Source: an uncultured Clostridia bacterium (GTDB taxonomy: Bacteria; Bacillota; Clostridia; Christensenellales; UBA1242). Taken from it: a stretch of 18,587 nt of DNA. Below, piece by piece: positions 1 through 12,000 of the stretch. The stretch lies in the NCBI GenBank assembly GCA_947366645.1, contig CANBAX010000006.1:1-18587 (forward strand), given 5' to 3'. The position numbers and the translations under genes were made by a program. Under the pieces are notes generated by a model, which did not search any database, had not been told where the DNA came from, and saw nothing but the letters and a program-made list of their open reading frames with translations. Within the stretch, counting starts at the first letter, position 1. Each line of letters begins with the position of its first letter.

Positions 1-23
1 CCTACACGACGCTCTTCCGATCT
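1..23 (+). other. Illumina TruSeq adapter remnant (artefact)
   Basis: The first 23 bases are identical to the last 23 bases of the Illumina TruSeq universal (read 1) adapter, ending in the familiar GCTCTTCCGATCT. Native sequence starts at about 24. The adapter sits inside the leftward open frame without introducing a stop, so automatic translation would add the false residues QIGRASCR (the first from a hybrid codon) to the end of the giant protein. This marks the left edge as a contig end or untrimmed read, not a natural gene end. Confidence 0.97.
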
Positions 24-3000
24 GGCTTTTATTATTTGAGATGCTTAATATTGGTCTTATTTCTGGAGCAAATGGGTTTCTTTCTCTAAATTCCAAGTGT
101 TTTTCAGTTTTATAGCCGTTTATAATTCCAACAATTTTTAAGTCCTTTATACTTGCACCTCCTGCAATACTTTCAAATAAACCACCTGAAGAAGATGTGA
201 AAGTTAAAGTGTAGTTATCTCCTGCTATATAATTTAATCTATCTTCACCACCAAAATTAATCGCTTTTAGTAATTTTACGTTTACATTCTTTGTTAAAAC
301 TACGCCACTATAAGATGTTGTATTACTTTGTTTCTCTCCCCAAGAAGTAGGCGTAACGCTTTCATCTTGCATTTTTGAAATTTCAACTTTTAAAGAATCT
401 CTACCATCTGGTTGATAAACAATGGTTGTATGAGTATCATCTCCATAAATATTGTATTCGTCTTCTATATCTGGGAAATTAGGAGTAGCGCCGTTAGGAA
501 TTTTATCAAATGATATTGAAACTTCATTCTTGTCTGGCATCGTTTTTCCAATGGAACTTTCTTTACCAGTGGATAAGCTTACAGACATTGTGGCATCATC
601 AAATGTTTCTTTGGTATCCAAGTATAAAGTAACATTTTCTTTGTTAATATCAAGGTATTTTATATTGATATCCACAAAAGTAAAGTTGGCTTTTTCAAAA
701 TTAATATTATATTTAATTTCATTGCCTTCTTCATCTTCTTTTGAAATTTCAAAAGATGTTGCAAAATTTATAGCCTTTTCACACTCTTTATCTGAATAGA
801 AAGTTTCGCCATCTTGGCTGTAAAGTGTACCTTCATATCCCGCTATTGTCCAAACCTGTAGATTATCATTCTCCAAGAAATACGCTAACTCAACATTTCG
901 TTCTATTCCATTAGTATCATTTACTTTAAATGTTTTCCTAATATTGGATACTTTAATATTTTTCCCACTTTCCTTAGCATTAAATATATATGAATAATTA
1001 GCGCCACTATAAGTAAAGGTATACTCATATTTGCCATCAACTACTTTAGGTGTATTCTCATTACTATTATCTTGAGTCCCGCTTGACCCTTCGTAAACTT
1101 TACGTGTGATTAAGTATTTAAGTTTAGCGTCTTGTAAATGTTCAAGATTATTAAACTCAATAATGCACTCGGTTTGACCATCGTTTACGCCTTCCTTTAA
1201 TTCTCCGCCCAAAGAGATTTCGTAATAACTTCTCTCTTTATTTAGAGTCACCTTTATCCTACTCAATTTTAATGTAGAACTTACATCATAGTTTACTGTA
1301 CCTAGGTAGACTTTAAAACTATCTCCGCCAACATAATTTAAGTTATCCCAACTTAAACTTAATTTTCCATTTGCATCAATATTTAATTTATCACTATTTA
1401 CGTTGTATTCTGGGGTATAAATTTCATAATATTTTAATCCAGTTAAATTTGTAGGAAACTGTGAGTTTGCTGCATAAGTTGGAAGGTTGTGCTGATATTC
1501 GTAAGCTAATTGTAAGTTTACGAAAAACTCAGTTAAAGATTCTATCTGCTGTACAGTTACGTCACTTGAAGTAAGTTTTATTTTACCATCTTCAATAGCA
1601 AGGTTTATCTTAAGCCCATCTTCAAACTCTATGCTTGATATCGATAATCTGAAGTTTTCGCCATCATATGTAGCAAGTATACTATTTCCATTAGCAAATA
1701 AATATTTTCCTATATCTTTGCCATCTCTATTTAATGGCACATCTATTGTATAGACAACATCGTTTTCATAACAAACTTGTAAAGCATCAATATTTCCTTT
1801 ATCTTCTGATTTTATTATTAACTCATTTCCTGAAATTGTTATTGCGAATGGAAGCCCTGTCAAGTCTTCTGAAAGCCATTCAGGGTTGTTGAATTTTGCT
1901 AGCACATTATCGCCCCATTTCAACAGCATATTGTTTGCTCCTTCGCTTACAACTATTCTTCTAGTATACATTAAATCAGAATTATCTTTAATAGTTGGGC
2001 TTTCTTCACCAACTGTCAAACTTTCGTCAAAGGTAATTTTGTTTTGTATAGCTTCAGAAATGCTGTCATATACTTCTTTGCTTATAGCGCCAGTATAACG
2101 GAGGGACAAAGTTTTCTGAGTAGGAGTACTATCTGCTAAAACTTTAACTTCCACACTGTAACCATTAATTTCTAATGTACTTACATCGGCTATTAATTGT
2201 GCGCTTGTATCAAGGTGTGCAATTTGGTTTGCATCGTAATAGATATTACCGGTGCCATTCTTTGGAATTAATGCCTCAAAATATATGCTTTGTTCAATAT
2301 CATTACTATCTACTTTATTATTAAAGACATTATTAAATTGTCCAGCATTTGTAATGCTTTTTCCAATTTCTATAGTCTGCCCCGTCCATTCTTGGTTGCG
2401 TTCTGGTACAATAGCAATTTGTCCTTGGTAGTTTGCCTTGTTTATCACTTCACTAGCTTCAAATATATATTCTTCTGTAACATAATATAATATCTTTATT
2501 TTTTTACCAGCGAAATGAAGAATGTCTTTGGTGTTAACCACATTCGCCTTGTTAACCGCTTCCGCTTTTGATAAATAAGCATCTTTATAATAAATGAATT
2601 GACCATTTTCATATTTTAAATAAATTGATTCATTTGTTGTTTCATTTATTGAAACAGTAACTTTAAATACTTCGCCAAGACTCTCCCCTTCTTTATCATA
2701 TAAAGATATTGTTGGATTTGTTAAATATCCTTTTTCTTCCTCTGTCAAAGACATATTTTTTATTGTTACATTTCCAGCTTTATCTATTGCATAATTTAAA
2801 GTACTTAAATCCAATGTCGTTTCTATACTATGGTTTACTATGCATCTTATTGTATCGTCGACATCGAACTCCTTTACAGTACTATACACTGTAATATTAA
2901 AGATTACACCGTTGATTTCATTTCTGTTCGCATCAACATTGCTATGACTATTAATAATAATATTAGTGTTTGGTTTAGCTTCGAATACCACATCATCTCC

Positions 3001-6000
3001 TTCGCCATTCATTTTACCAACTTTAAGAGTATAAACAGATTTGTCTTCGAAATAATCCACATTATTAAATGTAATATCTAAGGTCCAACTATTTGTAGAA
3101 TCGATATTGCTAATTATACTCTCACCATTTGAAGAAAATAGGTATTCTTTACCTGATATGCTTATCGTCTCATCTCCCCCTTTTTTTGTAATCCATTCCG
3201 GAGAAGTTAATACATTACTTTGGCAAGAACCGCTTCCTGATATTACCGAACCATTTGAGGAACCAAATAGATATTTATTTTCGTTTACTTTGTTTTCATA
3301 ATAGCTTATTGAATTAGTATCATTGAATGGCAAGTAACTTGACCATGTTGTAAAATAGTCGCCTTCAGTTTTTCCTGTCGGCGAAGAAATATCCTTCAGA
3401 CCATTCCAAATCTTCACACGTGCTACTGTCTTAGTCTTCACATAGAAACTAACTGGCACACCAAAATTATCATAGCCTGTGATTACTACTTCGTTGCTAT
3501 CAATCTTTGTAATCACGTCACATGTAGCAGAGCTATACCCACCATAATAAACACTTGTTTGAATAGTTTTTACTGCGCCGCCGCCTGCTCTTGAATCTCC
3601 GCCGCCTGCAGTAGCCCAGTAAGTTTCCTCCTCATAAGGATACTCTTTTGTAATAGTATTAGTTGTAACGCCTGTGACATTACCATTGTTTATCACATTG
3701 TCTATACTTTGACAATTAGTACCAACTATTCCATAACCTATTCCGTAGGCAAAAACATTACGTTCACCTTCGAACTTCATATTAATAATAATTCTATGAG
3801 TGATATTATCAAAACTACCAGAAATTTTATATGTAGGGTTTTTACCAAGGGCTTCAACAAAGCCTGTGTTTATGCAGGCGGTGACACTACCATTATGTAT
3901 AAAACCTGCAATTCCTCCCGCATAGGAAATCTTTTTATCTGGAGCCTTCCCATCGTCATAATAAAGAGTGCCTCCATTTATATTTTTATTTCCTGATTTT
4001 ATCATGCCTGAATTATAACAGTTGGCAATTTTTCCAGAGCTAGCTCCTACAATTCCGCCAACAATATTGCGTACATCACCGTCTTCATTCATGTATCCTG
4101 AAATTATAGAGCCTGTGTTATAACAATAAGAAACGTCATCATTGCCAGTCTTACCAATTATTCCACCTACCCTAGCGTGACCATACTTCTGTTTATTAAA
4201 ATTTGCCAACTCTCTTGATTTAGAGTCTATAGCTATCGGTCCGTTATTTGCACAGTATTTTAATTCGGAATTACCACTACTTGAACCGATAATACCACCG
4301 ACGAATAATGCATAACCTTGAACATCAATTTTAAGATTACTAGTAATAGAATATACTTGACTTTCATTTTCGTTTTGTGAAGCTATCGAACCTGCAAGAC
4401 CACCAATACTTATACTGTCTGCTACACCTTCACCAATATTTGCTGATAATTTTCCTGAAAGAGTCATGTTGGAAATTGTAGAATTAGTTATTGAATTGGC
4501 AAGAAGTGCGTTGCCGTCGCTTACGTTTGCGTCTAATAAGTCTAGGTTTATTACTGTGGATTCAGTAAGGTTTACAAACAAGCAGTGGTTGATATTGTAA
4601 ATTCTATGACCTTGACCGTCAAGCGTGATACTGCCAATGTTATTTTCGCCTGAGCCTGCATTTATGGAAGTTGTCATTTTGTCTTCATTGTAATTGTAAT
4701 AGATATCATTACGTATAATAGCATTTGCACTTTGAGTTGTGCCTTCAGACATGAATATATTCCAAACCTTTATATTAGGAATTGCGAAGTACGTCTCTGT
4801 GTAAGCACTATATTTAACTTCGTTATCAAACCATGTTAAACGGGTATATTCATAATTATGAATACCTCGAGTCTTCTCATCTTCTGAGGCCTTATCTTCC
4901 CCTCTTTTAAAGTATGAACTTGTTTTGAGGTAGTTGAATTTGCGTGTTGGATAACCATAGTTGAAATCATTATTATTTACCCAGTTAATACCACCTAATT
5001 TTTTATTTTTCCCCTCTATGATAATGCCGTCTGTTTTGCCTATTCCTGTTGCATTTACATCATTAACGCAATCATTTGGAGTCGCACCAGAGAACACTGT
5101 TCTTGCTTTGCCTGAGGTTTTATCTGAGGTGTAGTCATGCCATTCAAGGTTTGCCGTAGTATATGAGTTTGTGATAGTGGCATCGCCGATACTGAAGCCG
5201 TCAATATGTACATCAATATAGCACTCCACCGTGCCGACTGCATAGGTGTAGTCAATTACGGTACTTTGGTCAACTGTGCCGACTACTGCTGCGGCTTTAC
5301 CTTCTTTGGCTGCGCGATAAATGATATGAACATCAGTAAATGACTCCGTAATATATGCGTTTTCTGTTTTACCCGCGATACCGCCAACTGAAAGAGAGTT
5401 CCCTCCGCCTATCGACATTTCGCCAAGTACGCCAACCGCGTAAACAATACCATTTGTAAGGGTATCTACAAGTCCGCCAACATTTTTTACATTCTCTACT
5501 TTTACATCAACATTTATATCAACATTAAGGTTTAAGCCAGACACAAAGGACTGTCCTTTCATTTCTTTTATTAAGCCGGTGCTTGCTTCTGATTTATATG
5601 TAATAGTATAAGTGTCCCCAATTATTGCCGTGTTTTCTAGCGTTGTAATATGTTTTCCTGTAGTGTTTTTAGAAAGGTAATAATATGAAATTCCATTGTA
5701 CTTTGTTTTTGCACCCGTTAATCCATTGTCTTCAACTTTAAATTCTGCTGGATTAAGTTTTGTACCACTAATATCTTCATTCTTGAAATCTAAACCAAAA
5801 AGATTTGAAATGGTGCCGCCATCTCCTGCAAGGTGCTTATCATTACTCTGAGTAGAGCGATATCCGCCACCTGTGGTAGCTGTGCTTGTTGAGTAAGCTG
5901 TCATATATCCAGTGTCTACTGCGTTATCGTCTGTGCAAAGCGCTACCGCATGGTTATAGAAGTTGTCTGTTTGTTCAAACCCACTCCATACATTTCCAAA

Positions 6001-9000
6001 CATTGCGCTAATATTATTACCCGTCACTGGACGCTGATTATGTAAGGTCACTAAACTATAATTTTCCGAAATATTATTAACGCTATAATCTGTTGGCCTA
6101 TAGGAAGGTAATTTACCTACAATGCCACCAAAGACTAGGGAGTTTAACTGTTCAGTAGACAGAATAAAGACATCGCCATAATTATAATTATTCTTTAAAA
6201 CAATATCTGAAAGTTTTGATACACTTTCCTCTTTAGTTGGTATTGAGCCTATTGTTCCACCCGCTACTATGTTTTTGCTACTTTTATCACCATATACCTT
6301 TACCGCTCCACCAAAAGAGGTACGTTCAATACCAATTGTATCTTTAGTAGTTTCAGTGGTTTCTCCACCTTCATATAAACCTAAAATTCCACCGACATTT
6401 GAACTGCCGTTTGTGTAGATTTGTCCGTTATATTGTATCAGACCATGTTCACTTTTTACATTAAACGATTTTCCTGTTGGTTTCCAATAACCTACTATTC
6501 CACTTAGGTTTGAACTGCTTCCATTGACGCTTAGGTTTGTATTTACAATGAAGTTTTCTTCATTAGTTATTGTAACTGAATCTTTTGCACAACCAATTAC
6601 ACCACCGACACTTACTGAAGTAATTGCATTTCCAGAGGAGCCTAACACTATTTGACCATTTAAAGTTGAATTATTATTGTTTGTGAGTATGAAAGCTTGG
6701 TCAATTTCACCCACATATCCGCCAACATTTGCTTTTCCTACCTTCAGACCTTTAAATTCGGCTTCAGAAGGGGTTAAATTATCTTCCGCTAAAGAACTTG
6801 ATTCAGAGCCGTATACATTAAACTCAGATACTTTCAAGTTGGTTGCTTCAATAGAAGTTGTACTTATACCTACAATACCCCCGATATTTGCTTCGCTGAT
6901 GTTTGCGTTTCCTTGAACGCCACCGCTTATTTGAGCATTATTTAACTTAACATTACTGCTGTTTAAATAACCAAACATAATGCCGGCATTTAGCTTAAAT
7001 ACGCTTCCTTCTAATTTAATATCTACGCCTATTAAGTTTTGATTTGAATGCACCTGCTCATCTTTAATTTCAATTTTTGAAAGACCATTTGCATAACCTA
7101 CATAGCCGCCGATTTTTGCTTTCACATTTGTGTCTGTTGCGTTTGTTGTATCTAAAGAAATTATTTCATTTTTAAACCCGCCATCTTGCACCTTATCATT
7201 AATGAGTTTACCTAAGTAAAGGTTTATTAGTCCTTGACCTGCTTCGTTACTATTTACTTTTTCGATAGTACCAAAATAGCCACCTATGTTTATTTCAGTT
7301 TTGTTGAAAGTTACATTGATTAAATTTGGAGTAGTAGTAAATGAACGCTTATCAATAATGTTTATGCCTGAAAAATTCAGAGTTTTTTCAGACTCCTGAA
7401 TTGCTTTACCAGCAATAAGCCCTACATTTTCAGCACTTGTATTAAGAAGATTTTTTAGACCACCTTCAATGTTGATAGACAAGCCATAAATGGAAGTATT
7501 TTCTATTGTTGGAGCGAGTAGTCCTACATTATCTCCATTTAGATTAATTCCAGCATCAGTACTATTAGATAACTTATAAGTAAATGTTACATTTGAAATA
7601 GTGGCATCTGTCACATCTTCATTTATAAATCCACCTTGGAATTTTGAAGCAGCATTAAACATACCTTTGCCGTCGTCTTTAAAGATTACAGATACATCTT
7701 GCATTCTAAAGCCTTCTTTGACATTTTCAAACATAGGTCCATTTAAAATTATTGCTGGATATCTTGCTTCATTTGGCAACATTCCCTCTGGCCAACCGAT
7801 AATTCTGCCTCGATATTCTTTTATTTGTTGTTTTGAAAGAAGTCCTGTAAGGTCGATATCTCCGTAAGTGTTTCCAGTTGGAGTTAACTTTCCTCTAACC
7901 CTAACTTCTATATTGCTTTGGCTCATTTTTTCTACAACTGCAGCCGCATTATGTACATCAAGATAGATATATGAAGGCTCGGCAACTGACAATTTGATAG
8001 TTGGATACAACCTAATTGTTTTGTGATACCAATTATCTGAACTCCACCATTTACCTAAGAAGGCTGGATAAGTTTCTTCATATCCTGTTTCAGCGTCATT
8101 GAAACTGCTTACTTCCGGCATAGTAAACACTTCTTTATCAGTAGGTTGAGTGCCATTTGGATATCCATTTAAAGTTACTTTGCCTAGCGGAGTTTTATAT
8201 TCTTTAGCTACGCCGACTGTTGCCTCTAATTCTGGCTTAATATTAGTTGATTCATTATTTTCATCTTCGTCAAAGGATATAACTCTATCACGTCGATATG
8301 AAATATTCGAATTTTCAATTTCGCCCGATATTGCGTAGACACCGATATTGTTGAATGACAATTTTTCAGTGCCAAGTTCTTCCTGAGTATAGATACTATT
8401 TTCTTCGTCATATTTATTTAAAGACAAGAAGTTTGTGACATTGACTGAGGATAATATTACCTTGCTATTTTTCAACTGACCGAATACACCAGCCGCACCG
8501 GTTTTAGCACGCACATCACCAGTTGAATAAACTTCATGGATATAATAGTTTCCTGTCAATTTTATTTCATCGTTTACAATTTGGAATTCAGAAATGCCCT
8601 CTGTGTTTACGCAACCAATGATTCCACCAGCATATTTTGCTGATTTATTTACCACATTTAATTTTGAATAGCTTATTGTAAGTTTTCCGCTTCCAACATA
8701 ACCAATTAATCCGCCAACTACAACAGGATAGTCCTCTCCCGCACTTGCAAATATTGAAGTGCTTCCGCGTTCTACATCTTGAAGGTTTGATGAGTTATAG
8801 TAGCTACCGATAGAATTTTCTATTGTATCTTGTATGGTTGAACTGTACTGTGAATAAATTTGCATTACGTTACCATAACTTTGTCCTATTACGCCACCTG
8901 CATAGTATCTTGTAGCCAATAATGAGGAAACAGAAGCATTAGACGCATCATTAAACTCTACCCCTATATCTTTTACGTCGGTGTGGATTCCGCTGAAGCC

Positions 9001-12000
9001 AAAAGCACCACCCACAACCTGTGCGTTTAATTTAATTGTATTTAATACGCGAATGCCAAATATATCATAATCATCACTATTTAAGATACTAGCAAACAAA
9101 TATTCTGACTGTTTTCTTTGAGAATCTGTAAAGGTATCTATTGCGCCTGCAACACCACCCGCATATGAATAGCCATCTAACCTATCTCGAATTTGAGTTG
9201 TGATGTTTGGTGTTGCCTTTGTAATGATTATCTCTCCTATCTTTTGATAGAGAAAATCTCTTACTTCTTCAACATATTTTGCGCCAAGTGTATAGGTTCC
9301 TTCTTCAGGGTCTATGTCATTAATCTTTCTGCGTGCTGCAATGTTAGGATTTGTAACATTTATATTCTTCAGCACTGACTGACCATTAACGTAACCTATT
9401 ACTCCGCCGACAAAGTTTAAGCCTCTAGTTAAAGCCTCTTCAGTATATTTAACATTGATATTTGACAGGATACCGTTATACATGTATCCAGCAAGCGCAC
9501 CAACAAAGGTTGCCTCACCATTTTCTACCAAATCTACAGTAATGTCAAGGTTGATTATACTTCCGCCTTCCTCAACAGAGGCAAACATTCCATACGCAAG
9601 AGTTGAGGTGGTTGAAGCTATGGATAATCCTGAAATAGTGAAAGAATTTCCATTTAATCTGCCTGTAAACGCTTTGTTTACTGATGGAAGGTCTATTGTG
9701 CCATCTTCACGGGTAACGAGAGTGGACAAGTCGATATCGTTTACAAGCCTATAATATCCATAGATTTTTTCATCATTAAAATACTTTGCAATATAATCTG
9801 ATTCGCTGGTGCCTGTGACTTTGACAAATTCTTCAGCGTTTCTGATTATTATTGGGTTATTATAAGAGCCGTAATTGATGTTGATTTCATTATTGCCATC
9901 GTACATTGTTGAATATGGAAGAATGTAGTTTTCATTATTTTCTGGGTCTTGAAGTGAATATCTGTTTGAGAAGGATATTTGATTTGCTTCCACAAGTGAT
10001 AGCCCGTTTTCATCTATCCTCCAAACACCGTCGTTATCACTTTTTGCACTATTGAAAGAAAAACCATAATAACTTTCTTCATTAAGGTACTCTGAGATTT
10101 TAGTTGCACCAGTTTCATATTTTTCTTCGGTAGCACTTTCGTTCAAGCCTAAATTAGGGTTGTAGTAATAACAATTTTTATAGCTGCCTCTATTTAATGG
10201 GTCGCCAAGTGCATCTACACCTGTAAAGTTCATTTGTGAGTATGTTTGATTTGAAATCTGAGATGCTGAAAAGCAGTTTGTAACTACTGCGTCGTTCATA
10301 TATACAAAGCCTGCTGCAAGGTAAGCCGTGTTATCTTGATTTGAAATGAGTATATTTGAATAACAGTCGTTTATGCTTACATTGCTTGTATCCGTGTTTC
10401 CTGAGCCGCTTGTACCATTTTGGTATACAAAGCCTGCAACAATACCATAGCTTGATGATATGCTTGAACCTAGCATACATACGTTTGCTGTTTCCCCCTT
10501 AGAACCTTGTACATAAGAGGTTGAAATACGGCCACTGTTAGTTATTGTGAAACCAGCAGTGAGGAAGGAAGTGCCTTTTGATTCATTTGTTATCCCTATG
10601 TTTTTAACAAACGAGCTTGCGATGGTGCCTGAGTTTTGACTTACAAAGCCCGCAACATTTCCTTGCGCAACTATATTAAATGGCTGTAATGTAATTTTTT
10701 CTAAATCATAGCCTGTTGTTTGATTTTTGCCATCTGCATGGCGGCCACCAACAGTTTTGATTTCATCTCCACCCACCCTACTATTGGTTATAGAGCCGGT
10801 GTTAGAAATTACAAAGCCTGCTACCGTGCTTGTGAACTCATTTGTATACACATATTGTGGTGTACTTGTACCTTTTCCATTGATATATTTTACTATTAAG
10901 CCGGTATCTGTTGATATATTTGATGTGGTTTTATCTGACTTTTGGAAGGATACAACCTCACAGTTAGTGATTATACCCGCATTGTTTATTGCAAGTCCTG
11001 CAACATTAATTCGTTTATACTGACTTATATCTGCAATTAACTGGCCACCATTATATACATTTACCCGCACATTTTTGAGTGTGGTGTTGCTTGTAACATT
11101 ATTAAATAGTGCGTAGTTTAGTTCTGAAGTTTCTGGATATTCATTGAAGTTGTTTATATATATAGTATAGCCATTGCCGTCAAGGCTGTTTATATAGGTA
11201 GTGTCAAAAGGAGTGTAACCATCAAGGATTATATCACTCATAAGGATATAGTCACCGGCTTCGCCTGTCGACATCTTCAAAAAGTCTTCTTTATTATCAA
11301 TGATAATAGGAACGTCTTCATCAGAGAATGTTTTTACAACTATGTTAAAGTAATAATAACAAACTTTTTCCTCCATGCCAGGGGTTTTTATACTTGTTTC
11401 TAGCCTCATACGTATAGGCTCGTTTCCACTTGATAGAGTAATACCCTTTACTTCTATACCGTTTTTACCTGCGGTATACGACCACTCTAAATAGCCGCCC
11501 GCACTATAGAAACTGTTATCATCACGGCGTATTCCCACCCATTTGCCATCACTTTGCTGGTATGAAAGGTTTTGAGAGATATCTCTTATAACGCCTTTTT
11601 CAACATCATAATTTATAGAATAACAATTTGCATTATAATATCCATTTTCTAAGAAGAATTGTCTTGCATTATTGATTTTATCAACTGCTTGTACGCTTTC
11701 TTCATCGCTCTTGTCATAAATTAAGGTTTCTGGAAGAAGTGGATAATTAAATTTTAAGGTTTGATAAACGCCATAGTAAGTTGTAAAGGTATCTCCTTCC
11801 ACCCCTTCTATGTTGAGATTAGCCTGACTTTCAGTTGTGTCAATTTTGAAATCTACAAGGCTGACTGTAGCCGCTTTGCTTTTATCTTGTTCACTTCCAT
11901 TTATAACCCTATTTATTCGGGCGGTCACTGTGAAGTTTGTTGCGCCATCATTTAGTTTACTTGTAACGCCAGCATTAATCTTAGAGGTATAAATTTTTGC

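Noticed and set aside
452..799. 115-codon plus-strand open frame
   Set aside because: It lies entirely opposite the giant minus-strand gene, has no ribosome binding site of note, and its sequence is low-complexity Ser/Leu/Ile as expected for an antisense shadow. The same holds for the other plus-strand frames left of 16300, including 14852-15199, 9455-9754 and 10727-11023.
5055..5255. 66-codon minus-strand frame
   Set aside because: It overlaps the giant gene in another frame on the same strand. The giant frame is continuous here with clear beta-helix sequence, so this is a shadow. The same applies to 8226-8411.
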